Below are positions 1 through 6,122 of a stretch of DNA of 7,383 nt, one piece after another; within the stretch, counting starts at the first letter, position 1, and every line of letters starts with the position of its first letter. The notes under the pieces are model-generated. The model was given only the letters and a program-made list of their open reading frames with translations. It ran no database searches and was not told the origin of the DNA. A program made the translations under genes and the position numbers. This stretch comes from Chloroflexota bacterium (GTDB taxonomy: Bacteria > Chloroflexota > Dehalococcoidia > DSTF01 > JACRBR01): NCBI GenBank assembly GCA_025355835.1, contig JANXYW010000421.1, positions 1 to 7,383 of the forward strand, in the 5' to 3' direction.

Positions 1-98
1 TACGCGCCGAACTCGTGCTCGTCGCTTGAGCCGCTGAGCTTCGAGAATGCGAACGCCGCGAGACCGACGATGGCGATCAGGACAAAGAGCTTCTTCAT
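1..98 (-). CDS. Small membrane-anchored protein, partial (runs off left edge)
   Basis: The 32 visible residues start MKKLFVLIAIVGLAAFAFSK and continue with a Ser/Gly and acidic stretch (SGSSDEHEFGA). A short Lys-rich N-terminus, a hydrophobic segment at about residues 4-18 and a polar tail indicate a signal-anchor or single-pass membrane microprotein. The pattern recalls the small actinobacterial DLW-39-type proteins, but that resemblance is by eye only. The ATG at 96-98 is supported by an AAAGGA Shine-Dalgarno on the minus strand (105-110), 6 nt upstream. The gene lies 43 nt downstream of the tldD stop in the same direction, so it is probably the tail of that operon. The last visible bases are TA, so it may end at the window edge or continue. 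The function is unknown. A secreted-protein signal peptide is an alternative reading. Confidence 0.6.
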   Translation of the reverse strand, partial: MKKLFVLIAIVGLAAFAFSKLSGSSDEHEFGA

Positions 99-141
99 GG
101 CGATTCCTTTCTGTGCACACGCCGCATCGTGCCGCGCGTGG

Positions 142-1584
142 CTATCCCAATGCTGTTCCGCCGACGGTGATGCCGCTAATCAACACCGTCGGAATGCCGA
201 CACCCACGGGCACCGACTGTCCATCTTTGCCGCACGTCCAGCGTCCATCGCTCAGCGCGAAGTCGCTTCCGACGGCCGTCACCTTGCGTAGCACGTCCGG
301 CCCGTTGCCGATGAGGTTGACGTTACGGATCGGTGCGGTGACTTTGCCGCCTTCGATCATATACCCCTCGGTGACGCTGAAGACGAAGTCCCCGTTCGTA
401 ATATCGACCTGGCCACCGCTGAATGATACGCAGTAGATGCCGCGGTCGACGGAGCGGATGATGTCCTCCGGGCTCGTCTGGCCGGCGAGCATGTAGGTGT
501 TCGTCATTCGCGGCATCGGGTAATGGCGAAACGACTGCCGCCGTCCGTTGCCGGTTGGCTGTACACCAAAGTGCTTCGTGCTCATGCGGTCCTGGATATA
601 ACCGCGCAGGACACCGTCTTCGATAAGCACGTTGTAACCCGGCGTGTTGCCTTCGTCGTCGATGTTGATCGATCCGCGGCTGTCGCGGATTGTCCCGTCA
701 TCGACGACTGTGCATAGCTCCGACGCGACGACGTTTCCGATCTGGTCGGTGTAGTTGCTGGTCTTCTTGCGGTTGAAGTCGGCTTCGAGTCCGTGGCCGA
801 CGGCCTCGTGCAGCAGGATGCCGCTATCGCCCGCGCCCAGCACGACCGGGAACATGCCTGCGGGCGCTTCGATCGCCGATTGCAACAGCACCGCCTGCCG
901 TGCCGACTCGATCGCGAGCATCTCCGGCGTGTGCGTCTCGAAGTACGACATCCCCATGCGTCCGCCGCCGCCCCAGCGCGCGGTCTGCCGGCTCTGATCG
1001 CGCTCCGACAGCGTCGAAACGTTGAACCGTACGAGCGGTTGCACGTCGCCCGCAATGCGGCCGTCGCTGGTGACGATCATCACGCGCTTCAGTTCGTCGA
1101 TGAAGTTGATGTCGGCGCGGACGATGCTCGAGTCGTACGCGCGCGCCGCCAGGTCAGCGCGGCGGATAAGATCGACCTTGTCGGCTGGCGCGACGGAGAC
1201 GGTGCTCGCTTCCGGCTTGTAGTAGTCGGCCGATTCGTAGTGCATGACATCGACGGGCGGCGTGGTGTCGCCGTGGGATGCGATGCGCGCCGCCGTATCG
1301 GCCGCCCGCCGCATCGCCGCGCGATCGAGATCTTCGGTGTACGCGTAGCCGATCGCGTCGCCCTGGATGACGCGGATGCCAACACCTTGCGAAGTGCTGC
1401 GACTCGCTGTCTTCACGGCCTGCTGCTCGAACGTGATGTTCGAGCCTTCGCGGTGCTCGAAGAACAACTCGGCGTGCTCACCGCCGCGGCTCATCGCGAC
1501 GCCGATCAGATCGGCTGCGATGCCGTTGTCGACGCCATAGCGATCCTTGAAGAACGCCTCGGCCAGCCGTCCAGAATCTGTCAC
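142..1584 (-). CDS. tldD: TldD, zinc metalloprotease subunit (TldD/PmbA family)
   Basis: This is the catalytic subunit of the TldD-TldE (PmbA) protease, a cytosolic enzyme that in characterised bacteria trims unfolded peptides and matures some modified peptides. The 480 residues match the family's usual length of about 480. The zinc-site motif HEAVGH is at residues 259-264, followed by GLEADF. Family C-terminal blocks are intact: RMTNTYMLAG (359-368) and TCGKDGQSVPVGVG (450-463), where Cys451 fits the third zinc ligand known in TldD. The start is GTG at 1582-1584, giving MTDSGRLAEAFF. It has a GGAGG Shine-Dalgarno 7 nt upstream and yields the family's normal N-terminus. The ATG at 1624-1626 has no Shine-Dalgarno, and a longer extension would overlap the methyltransferase gene. 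The stop is TAG at 142-144. No TldE/PmbA gene is visible, so the partner must be encoded elsewhere or beyond the left edge. Confidence 0.95.
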   Translation of the reverse strand: MTDSGRLAEAFFKDRYGVDNGIAADLIGVAMSRGGEHAELFFEHREGSNITFEQQAVKTASRSTSQGVGIRVIQGDAIGYAYTEDLDRAAMRRAADTAARIASHGDTTPPVDVMHYESADYYKPEASTVSVAPADKVDLIRRADLAARAYDSSIVRADINFIDELKRVMIVTSDGRIAGDVQPLVRFNVSTLSERDQSRQTARWGGGGRMGMSYFETHTPEMLAIESARQAVLLQSAIEAPAGMFPVVLGAGDSGILLHEAVGHGLEADFNRKKTSNYTDQIGNVVASELCTVVDDGTIRDSRGSINIDDEGNTPGYNVLIEDGVLRGYIQDRMSTKHFGVQPTGNGRRQSFRHYPMPRMTNTYMLAGQTSPEDIIRSVDRGIYCVSFSGGQVDITNGDFVFSVTEGYMIEGGKVTAPIRNVNLIGNGPDVLRKVTAVGSDFALSDGRWTCGKDGQSVPVGVGIPTVLISGITVGGTALG

Positions 1585-1705
1585 GCGTAAGCCTCCGGCA
1601 GATGATGTGCTTGGGCGCCCATCCATAGTAGCAGTCGCCGTGAGGGGAGGAGGACAGGGGATTGCCCGTATCTCTCGGACGATGTCGTATGCGGATATCC
1701 GCGGG
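1585..1705. other. 121-nt intergenic gap between methyltransferase and tldD
   Basis: Apart from the tldD ribosome-binding site, this gap holds a 12-bp palindrome GCGGATATCCGC (1691-1702) just past the methyltransferase stop. No T-tract follows it on either strand and I see no convincing promoter. Read-through from the upstream genes into tldD is the simplest reading. Confidence 0.5.
1592..1596 (-). promoter_or_regulatory. Shine-Dalgarno that fixes the tldD GTG start
   Basis: The minus strand reads CCGGAGGCTTACGC directly before the GTG at 1584. GGAGG with a 7-nt spacer is an ideal ribosome-binding site. The next upstream ATG (1626) is preceded by a pyrimidine-rich stretch with no such site, so the GTG is the better start. 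Confidence 0.8.
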
Positions 1706-2461
1706 TCAGCGGCGGGCCTTCGTCGCCACGAACGTGAAGCTCTTCGGCCACACAAGCGCCCCCGCCACGTCCAGCGCCGCAATGAAGCGCGAGTGCGCGA
1801 TGCCGTTCCGCAAGCGCAAACGCCACGTCGCGACCGGGCGCTCGGCAGCTACAGCCAGCATGACCGCAGCCTCAAAATCAGTGGCCGCGTGGCGCTGCGG
1901 CCGCAGATAGTCGGTGAGGCAGAAGCGGAGCCAGACGAGGGAGTCGACAAAGTGGACATAACGCACATCCGTGACGCGTAGGCCGACGTGTGCGAGTTGG
2001 CCCACCAACGCGCGGGGGCGATAGATGCGGACATGCCCGCCGGGCGTGTGCCAGTAGCCGTACGAGAGGCGCCAGAACAGCAGCTCGGTGAAGTGCGAGG
2101 GCACGGCGCCCAGCAACGTGCCTCCGGACCGCAACAGGCGTGCGATCTCTCGCATCGCGCCCACGTCGTCGGGGAGATGTTCGAGCGTTTCGGTGCAGAT
2201 CACCGCATCGAAAGCGGCGTCGCGAAACGGCAGCCGCGATGCGTCGCCGACAACGAGGTCGACGCGCTCATCGCCGATGCGCGCGCGCGCCCGCCGCAGC
2301 TCGACGGCGTCGTAGTCGAGGCCTACGGCGAAACACCCGCGCCGCGCCGCTTCGACGATATGCCGTCCATCGCCGCAACCCACATCGATCACGCGCGATT
2401 GCGGCCCCGTTGGCAGCAATTCAGGTCGAATGCTGAGCTTCGCTGAGGCGATCTCCGCCAT
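1706..2461 (-). CDS. Class I SAM-dependent methyltransferase (Methyltransf_11-like)
   Basis: This predicted 251-aa soluble enzyme would transfer a methyl group from S-adenosylmethionine to an unknown acceptor. The Rossmann-fold landmarks are in order. Motif I is VIDVGCGDG (24-32), and the acidic residue after strand 2 is in GLDYD (47-51). GDASRLPF (72-79) is followed by FDAVICTETLEHLPD (84-98), the typical motif IV region, and then LRSGGTLLGAVP (110-121). GGHVRIYRP (141-149) is a common feature of this subfamily. The roughly 80-residue C-terminal part, rich in aromatic and Arg residues, is not assignable and probably sets substrate specificity. The ATG at 2459-2461 lacks an obvious Shine-Dalgarno, but no better start leaves motif I intact with a reasonable lead-in. 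It follows the phosphatase gene by 43 nt and precedes tldD, suggesting co-transcription. The substrate could be a lipid, quinone or small metabolite. Confidence 0.85.
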   Translation of the reverse strand: MAEIASAKLSIRPELLPTGPQSRVIDVGCGDGRHIVEAARRGCFAVGLDYDAVELRRARARIGDERVDLVVGDASRLPFRDAAFDAVICTETLEHLPDDVGAMREIARLLRSGGTLLGAVPSHFTELLFWRLSYGYWHTPGGHVRIYRPRALVGQLAHVGLRVTDVRYVHFVDSLVWLRFCLTDYLRPQRHAATDFEAAVMLAVAAERPVATWRLRLRNGIAHSRFIAALDVAGALVWPKSFTFVATKARR

Positions 2462-2504
2462 CAGCGAGCGTCGGGACGTGACGTGCGCGCCTCGCAGATC
2501 GCCA

Positions 2505-3239
2505 CTATGTCATCGCCATGCCGTCGAGGTGGCCGAGATCGTTGAGGCGCCACAGCGCGCGGCGATCGTTCTGCGCGCGGACGGACGTGATCGATGCGTT
2601 GAAGCAGTAGAACGGGAAGTCGCTGCGCAGCCCCAGTACGTGGGCGACGTACGATTGGATGACGCCGCCGTGGCAGGTGATCGCCACCTTCTTGCCGGGA
2701 TTGTCCGCGACAATTTGATCGATCGAGCGTACGATGCGCTCTCGAAAGTGCGCGCTCGACTCGCTGCCGGGCAGGTTGTCCCAGACCGGATCTGCCTCAA
2801 ACTTCGCTTTGATATCGCGATGCGACATGCCGTCGGGGAGCGGGCTATTCGGGTCGGGTACGCCGTCCCCGCCGTCACGAAGCGGTTCGTTGATCTCCTG
2901 CAGGTCGTCGATGACGGTGATCTCGTGGCCGGTGATGCGCGCGATCGCCATGCCGGTGTTGTACGCGCGCTGCAACGGGCTGGAGTAGATGACATCGACG
3001 CCGTACGTTGCCATGCGCTCTCCGAGGCGTCGCGCCTGTTCGAGGCCGACGGTCGTGAGCGGCGGATCGTACTCGGCCAGCCGGCCCTCCTGCCGCGCGA
3101 CGTTCCCGCCCGATTGCCCGTGGCGAATCAGGTAGAGGCGTACGGCGCCCTTGTTCAGCAGCAGCAAGTCCTGGAAGTAATACGCCATCGGGTCGATGGG
3201 CGCGGGAACGGTCGCGGGATTCTGATCAGCATCCTTCAT
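2505..3239 (-). CDS. Histidine phosphatase superfamily protein (phosphoglycerate mutase-like)
   Basis: The 244-aa protein belongs to the histidine phosphatase superfamily, whose members form a phospho-histidine intermediate and act as phosphatases or mutases. The catalytic motif LIRHGQS is at residues 37-43, with His40 the predicted phospho-acceptor. SSPLQRA (86-92) supplies a conserved Arg, DLQEINE (112-118) the acid residues, and TCHGG (188-192) the second catalytic His190. The region around residues 121-160 is Pro/Gly/Asp-rich and longer than in minimal members. The substrate cannot be told from sequence; a broad-specificity phosphatase is more likely than a glycolytic mutase. The ATG at 3237-3239 has only a distant GGAG. 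An alternative start is Met18 (3186-3188), which would remove a Pro/Asp-rich lead of 17 residues; neither has a strong ribosome-binding site. The stop is TAG at 2505-2507. It is the first gene of the leftward cluster and is divergent from the thiolase. Confidence 0.88.
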   Translation of the reverse strand: MKDADQNPATVPAPIDPMAYYFQDLLLLNKGAVRLYLIRHGQSGGNVARQEGRLAEYDPPLTTVGLEQARRLGERMATYGVDVIYSSPLQRAYNTGMAIARITGHEITVIDDLQEINEPLRDGGDGVPDPNSPLPDGMSHRDIKAKFEADPVWDNLPGSESSAHFRERIVRSIDQIVADNPGKKVAITCHGGVIQSYVAHVLGLRSDFPFYCFNASITSVRAQNDRRALWRLNDLGHLDGMAMT

Positions 3240-3314
3240 GTCCGCAAGGTAATCCCGCTCTCCGTTAGCGACAAGCGCGGCAGATGGGCAGCCAGACGCG
3301 AAATTGCTGCGATT

Positions 3315-3332
3315 TTCGCATTCTTCTGCGAA
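3315..3332. promoter_or_regulatory. Perfect 6-6-6 inverted repeat, candidate operator in the divergent promoter region
   Basis: TTCGCA (3315-3320), spacer TTCTTC, TGCGAA (3327-3332) is a perfect dyad. A second overlapping dyad, GCGAAA (3298-3303) with TTTCGC (3314-3319), shares its right arm with it. The repeats lie between two divergent genes, about 28 bp upstream of the candidate -10 of the thiolase gene, where a dimeric regulator of acyl-CoA metabolism (TetR or GntR type) could bind. No T-tract follows, so a terminator is unlikely. Operator function is inferred. Confidence 0.4.
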
Positions 3333-3359
3333 GGGGTAGTAGAGATCCGCAGCCGGAGC

Positions 3360-3365
3360 TACAAT
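3360..3365 (+). promoter_or_regulatory. Candidate -10 box for the thiolase gene
   Basis: TACAAT differs from the TATAAT consensus at one base and lies 44 bp before the TTG start. No good -35 hexamer is found 16-18 bp upstream (the sequence there is close to TAGTAG). It is either an activator-dependent promoter or a chance match. The predicted leader would be about 35-40 nt and carries the strong ribosome-binding site. Confidence 0.4.
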
Positions 3366-3397
3366 TGCGGGGAAACTTCAGCATCACAAACAGAAAG

Positions 3398-3403
3398 AGG
3401 AGG
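3398..3403 (+). promoter_or_regulatory. Shine-Dalgarno that supports the thiolase TTG start
   Basis: AGGAGG lies 5 nt before the TTG at 3409-3411. The resulting N-terminus, MATEVVIVEAVRTAMGR, is exactly where thiolases begin, so the rare TTG start is well supported. Confidence 0.85.
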
Positions 3404-3408
3404 TCGTC

Positions 3409-4560
3409 TTGGCGACAGAAGTAGTCATCGTAGAGGCGGTTCGGACCGCAATGGGACGCCGCAACGGCATGTTGTCTGGCACGCACCCGGTCACACTCGG
3501 CGCGAGGGTGCTGCGTGAGGTTGTCGATCGCGTGCATCTCGACCCGGCGCTCGTTGGCGATGTCGTGTTCGGCAACGTTTCGCAGGTCGGCGAGCAGGCC
3601 GCGAACATCGGCCGTAACGTCGTACTTGAGGCAGGCTTCCCGATCGAAGTGCCCGGGACGACCGTCGACCGCCAGTGCGGTTCGGCGCAGCAGGCGATCC
3701 ACTTCGCCGCGAACCTTATTGCGGCCGGCGTCGTCGACATCGCAATCGGCGGCGGTGTCGAGGGTATGTCGCGCGTGCCGATGGGGTCGAACTTCAAGGT
3801 TGCCGGCTTCCCCTTCACCGAGCACATGCGCGAGACGTACGACCTGACGTCGCAGGGCGTCGCCGCGGATAACATCGCCCGCAAGTACGGCATCACGCGC
3901 GAGCAGCTCGACGGGTTCGCGTTCGAGAGTCAGCGCCGCGCGAAGGCCGCCAGCGACAGCGGCAAGTTCGAGAAGGAGATCCTCCCGATCGAAGTCGAGC
4001 ACGAAGGCGTCAAGGGCGTGTTCAAGGTCGACGAAGGCATTCGCGAGAGCACGATGGAGAAGCTCGGCTCGCTGACACCATCGTTCGGCGAGAACGGCCT
4101 GCACCACGCCGGCAACTCCAGCCAGATCACCGACGGAGCATCGGCCGTGCTGATGATGTCCATGGAGAAGGCGAAGGAGCTGGGCCTGCGGCCCCGCGCG
4201 CGCATCGTTGCGCAGGCCGTCGTCGGCTCCGACCCGCACCTGATGCTCACCGGTCCGATCACTGCAACCCCCGCCGTGCTCAAGAAGGCCGGCCTCAAGC
4301 TGGAGGACATGGATCGTGTCGAGATCAACGAGGCGTTCGCGGCCGTCGTGCTGGCGTGGAACAAGGAGCTGGGCTTTGACCTGGCGAAGACGAATGTCAA
4401 CGGCGGCGCCATTGCGCTGGGCCACCCGCTCGGCTGCACCGGCGCTCGGCTCATGACCTCGCTGCTGTACGAGCTGGAGCGCACGGGCGGCCGCTACGGC
4501 CACGAAGTGATGTGCTGTGGCGGCGGCATCGGCACCGCAACGATCATCGAGCGTCTGTAA
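3409..4560 (+). CDS. Acetyl-CoA acyltransferase / thiolase (classical two-cysteine type)
   Basis: The enzyme thiolytically cleaves 3-ketoacyl-CoA to acetyl-CoA and a shortened acyl-CoA, or runs the reverse condensation, in beta-oxidation or acetoacetyl-CoA formation. At 383 aa it is close to the family's usual 390. All catalytic landmarks are present: nucleophile Cys90 in DRQCGSAQQA (87-96), GNSSQITDGASA (235-246), NEAFA (307-311), GHPLGCTGAR with His339 (338-347), and the acid/base Cys370 in CCGGGIG (369-375). The TTG start follows an AGGAGG site, and the gene is followed by a strong terminator, so it may be a single-gene transcript. It is divergent from the histidine phosphatase gene. Sequence flavour resembles the FadA-type thiolases of actinobacterial lipid and steroid degradation, but degradative and biosynthetic roles cannot be separated here. 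The active sites are intact and there is no sign of truncation. Confidence 0.95.
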   Translation: MATEVVIVEAVRTAMGRRNGMLSGTHPVTLGARVLREVVDRVHLDPALVGDVVFGNVSQVGEQAANIGRNVVLEAGFPIEVPGTTVDRQCGSAQQAIHFAANLIAAGVVDIAIGGGVEGMSRVPMGSNFKVAGFPFTEHMRETYDLTSQGVAADNIARKYGITREQLDGFAFESQRRAKAASDSGKFEKEILPIEVEHEGVKGVFKVDEGIRESTMEKLGSLTPSFGENGLHHAGNSSQITDGASAVLMMSMEKAKELGLRPRARIVAQAVVGSDPHLMLTGPITATPAVLKKAGLKLEDMDRVEINEAFAAVVLAWNKELGFDLAKTNVNGGAIALGHPLGCTGARLMTSLLYELERTGGRYGHEVMCCGGGIGTATIIERL

Positions 4561-4601
4561 GCCTCTGGCGGTCTAAACGGCCGCGCACATTGCCTGAAAC
4601 G

Positions 4602-4641
4602 CGAAGAGTCCCCGGGAAGCGAATCCCGGGGACCTTCTTCG
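4602..4641 (+). terminator. Strong hairpin terminator after the thiolase gene
   Basis: GTCCCCGGGA (4608-4617), loop AGCGAA, TCCCGGGGAC (4624-4633) forms a perfect 10-bp stem. After a 2-nt bulge (CT, 4634-4635) the pairing resumes for 6 bp between CGAAGA (4602-4607) and TCTTCG (4636-4641). The stem lies 41 nt after the stop codon. The downstream tail is only moderately T-rich (CTTCTT) and is itself part of the lower stem, so this is a non-canonical intrinsic terminator or a 3'-end stabilising structure. Confidence 0.75.
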
Positions 4642-4754
4642 TGACGAGGCTCCGCTCGCGGCGCTCTGCGGCGGCAAAGCGCTGCTGCGCCCGGTTGGCG
4701 ACGAGCAGAAAGAGTCACCCTTCCCCTACGGGAACGCCCCCGCTCTCGTGATCG
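4642..4754. other. Intergenic stretch before the membrane-protein pair
   Basis: I find no open frame with coding character, no clear promoter hexamers and no ribosome-binding site in this GC-rich stretch. The promoter for the following gene pair must lie here or the pair is read through the hairpin, but I cannot point to it. Confidence 0.4.
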
Positions 4755-5324
4755 ATGCCCGCCATGCCTCACCCTCGGATTGAAATCGTCGATACGTATG
4801 ACATGAGATCAGGCGTCGAGACCCTTCGCGATGCGCGCTATATCGTGCCGTTCACCGTGCTCCTCGGTGTCATTGCGGTGTCCGCGGCACTCGCTCGCGT
4901 AGGGCCGGCGCATACGGCGCCCAGGCTCGACACGACTGTACCGGCTGCGGCGCCGAACGTGCCGGCCCGGTCGCAGGCAACCCCATCCGCCGACGATACG
5001 CGGCGCACCGCTGATCTCGCCGCGCTGCGCGATCTTCTCGAGACATACCGGAGCCGCAATGGCGCCTATCCGACGACCGAGGACTACATCCTGACACTCT
5101 GCGCAACGGCGTGGGACGCCGGATGTCTGCTGACCTCGGTGTCGAGCCACGTGCCCGCGTCCGATGGTCAGCATCCGTACTGGTATCGCTCCGACGGTGC
5201 CAGCTACACGCTCTTCGCGATCGTGGACGCGCCGCCGGATCGGGGCGACTGCCCGTCGCAACTGCCGCAAGCACTGTCCGGAGGCCCGGTTCTCTGCGTG
5301 CCTTCGACTGGAGGTGTCCACTGA
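4755..5324 (+). CDS. Single-pass membrane protein with pseudopilin-like outer domain, unrecognised family
   Basis: The 189-aa protein has a short cytosolic N-terminus, one hydrophobic segment (about residues 29-48, YIVPFTVLLGVIAVSAALAR) and a Pro/Ala-rich linker (51-80). An outer domain follows. In it, DLAALRDLLETYRSRNGAYPTT (87-108) and YWYRSDGASYTLFAIVD (142-158) strongly resemble the post-helix part of GspG-type pseudopilins and type IV pilins. There is no prepilin-peptidase site (no GFTLxE), so it is probably an anchored rather than a polymerising protein. Four cysteines at 116, 124, 166 and 181 could form two disulfides. The start is uncertain: ATG codons at 4755, 4764 and 4803 all lack a clear Shine-Dalgarno, and the last would leave 173 aa. 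Its stop codon overlaps the start of the next gene, so the two products are probably made together. No function is assigned. Confidence 0.7.
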   Translation: MPAMPHPRIEIVDTYDMRSGVETLRDARYIVPFTVLLGVIAVSAALARVGPAHTAPRLDTTVPAAAPNVPARSQATPSADDTRRTADLAALRDLLETYRSRNGAYPTTEDYILTLCATAWDAGCLLTSVSSHVPASDGQHPYWYRSDGASYTLFAIVDAPPDRGDCPSQLPQALSGGPVLCVPSTGGVH

Positions 5325-5326
5325 TG
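5310..5326 (+). promoter_or_regulatory. TGATG stop/start junction with Shine-Dalgarno: translational coupling
   Basis: The TGA of the upstream gene (5322-5324) and the ATG of the downstream gene (5324-5326) share one base. GGAGG at 5310-5314 sits 9 nt before the ATG. This arrangement favours termination-reinitiation and fixes the downstream start at 5324 rather than the in-frame ATG at 5111. Confidence 0.75.
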
Positions 5327-5950
5327 CGATTCCCGAGCCGCCGTTCGCTGCTTCTCCTCGTGCCGGTGTTGGTTGCCGGCGCCGCCGCCGTTGCCGTGGC
5401 TGCCACGATCGATGCGCTGGTCGCGCGGAGCGTCTTGCAAACGATCGCCGTCGCCACATTCCTCGCGATCGCCTGGTACGTTGGTTTGTCCGATCGCAAC
5501 GACGGAGAGCCTGCCGACATCATCGAGATATCCTCAGCGCAAGCGACTGCCATGGCAGCGGACCGGCGCAGGCCGACGTTCGATCGGGACACCGGACTGC
5601 ATGCCAACTGGTACTTCCGGCTGCGCGTGGAGGAGGAGATCGTGCGCGCGACCCGATACGGCCAGCCGCTTACGCTGCTGTGCCTGACCGGGAGTCCGGC
5701 AGCACTCCGCACGCCACGCCTTGCTCTGAAGCGGTGGCTCCGCCAGGTCGACTTCGCGGGCGATCTGGGCGAGGTCATAGCCGTGGTGCTGCCGAACACC
5801 AGTCGCGATGGCGCGGCGACCCTCGCCGAGCGGATCGACGCGCATGTCCCCGAGATCGACATCCGCGTCGCCGAGCACCCGGCCGACGGCACCACGCTCG
5901 CGCAGCTTCTCGGTGACAGCGAATGGCACGTGTCAGACCAGGGCGCCTAG
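5324..5950 (+). CDS. Two-TM protein with degenerate, shortened GGDEF-like domain
   Basis: The 208-aa protein has two hydrophobic segments (about residues 7-28 and 36-54), a linker, and a cytosolic domain that tracks the diguanylate cyclase (GGDEF) fold. FDRDTGLHANWYFRLRVEEE (86-105) matches the typical D-x-L-T-G-L-x-N-R-x-x-F opening. RYGQPLTLLCL (111-121) matches strand 1, VIAVVLPNTS (151-160) matches the strand after GGDEF, and AEHPADGTTLAQLLGDSE (183-200) matches the C-terminal block. At the signature position it reads LGEVI (148-152) instead of GGDEF. The metal-binding DxDxFKxxND stretch is replaced by an unrelated short segment. It is therefore predicted to be catalytically dead and may sense, bind or scaffold rather than make c-di-GMP. 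It is coupled to the preceding pseudopilin-like gene by a TGATG junction. The reading frame is intact with normal codon use, which argues against a decaying pseudogene. Confidence 0.75.
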   Translation: MRFPSRRSLLLLVPVLVAGAAAVAVAATIDALVARSVLQTIAVATFLAIAWYVGLSDRNDGEPADIIEISSAQATAMAADRRRPTFDRDTGLHANWYFRLRVEEEIVRATRYGQPLTLLCLTGSPAALRTPRLALKRWLRQVDFAGDLGEVIAVVLPNTSRDGAATLAERIDAHVPEIDIRVAEHPADGTTLAQLLGDSEWHVSDQGA

Positions 5951-5977
5951 CCTAACGCGAGAGTCTCCACGATGCCG

Positions 5978-5997
5978 AGGCTCACCATATGGAGCCT
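5978..5997 (+). terminator. Weak candidate terminator after the GGDEF-like gene
   Basis: AGGCTC (5978-5983) and GAGCCT (5992-5997) form a 6-bp stem with an 8-nt loop, 28 nt past the stop codon, followed only by TTGG. It is short and has no real T-tract, so termination here would be inefficient at best. Confidence 0.3.
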
Positions 5998-6068
5998 TTG
6001 GCCAACTCCGGGGCTGCCGGTCACGGAGCGCGCCCGGCTAATGGTCGTCGTACCGATTTGGCGACCCC

Positions 6069-6098
6069 ATGACAAACCCCGGCATCGCGTCGTAAAAT
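6069..6098 (+). promoter_or_regulatory. Candidate housekeeping promoter for the SCP-x-type thiolase gene
   Basis: ATGACA (6069-6074, five of six bases of TTGACA) and TAAAAT (6093-6098, five of six of TATAAT) are separated by 18 bp. Transcription would start near 6105, giving a leader of about 44 nt. It is the best sigma-70-type promoter in the window and is correctly placed for the downstream gene. Confidence 0.6.
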
Positions 6099-6122
6099 GA
6101 ACTGTAGGACACCACCCACACC

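Noticed and set aside
1691..1702. 12-bp palindrome GCGGATATCCGC
   Set aside because: One or two perfect 12-bp palindromes are expected by chance in a window this size, and no promoter or T-tract accompanies it.
1585..1782. N-terminal extension of tldD up to 1782
   Set aside because: It would overlap the methyltransferase gene, is Arg/Trp-rich and unlike any TldD, and has no ribosome-binding site.
3240..3290. Promoter for the leftward phosphatase gene
   Set aside because: The best -35-like match on the minus strand (TTGTCG) has no acceptable -10 partner at the right distance, so I do not call it.
2430..3518. 362-codon plus-strand open frame
   Set aside because: It is antisense to the histidine phosphatase gene, crosses the divergent promoter region and enters the thiolase in another frame. 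It has no recognisable motif and is a GC-rich shadow.
3265..4503. 412-codon minus-strand open frame
   Set aside because: It lies antisense to the well-supported thiolase gene and shows the His/Arg/Ala/Val-rich composition of a shadow frame.
5111..5323. 71-residue upstream extension of the GGDEF-like gene
   Set aside because: It overlaps the preceding gene fully in another frame, whereas the ATG at 5324 has a ribosome-binding site and a coupling junction.
5985..5992. CCATATGG palindrome
   Set aside because: It is too short to be meaningful and lies in the loop region of the weak hairpin at 5978-5997.
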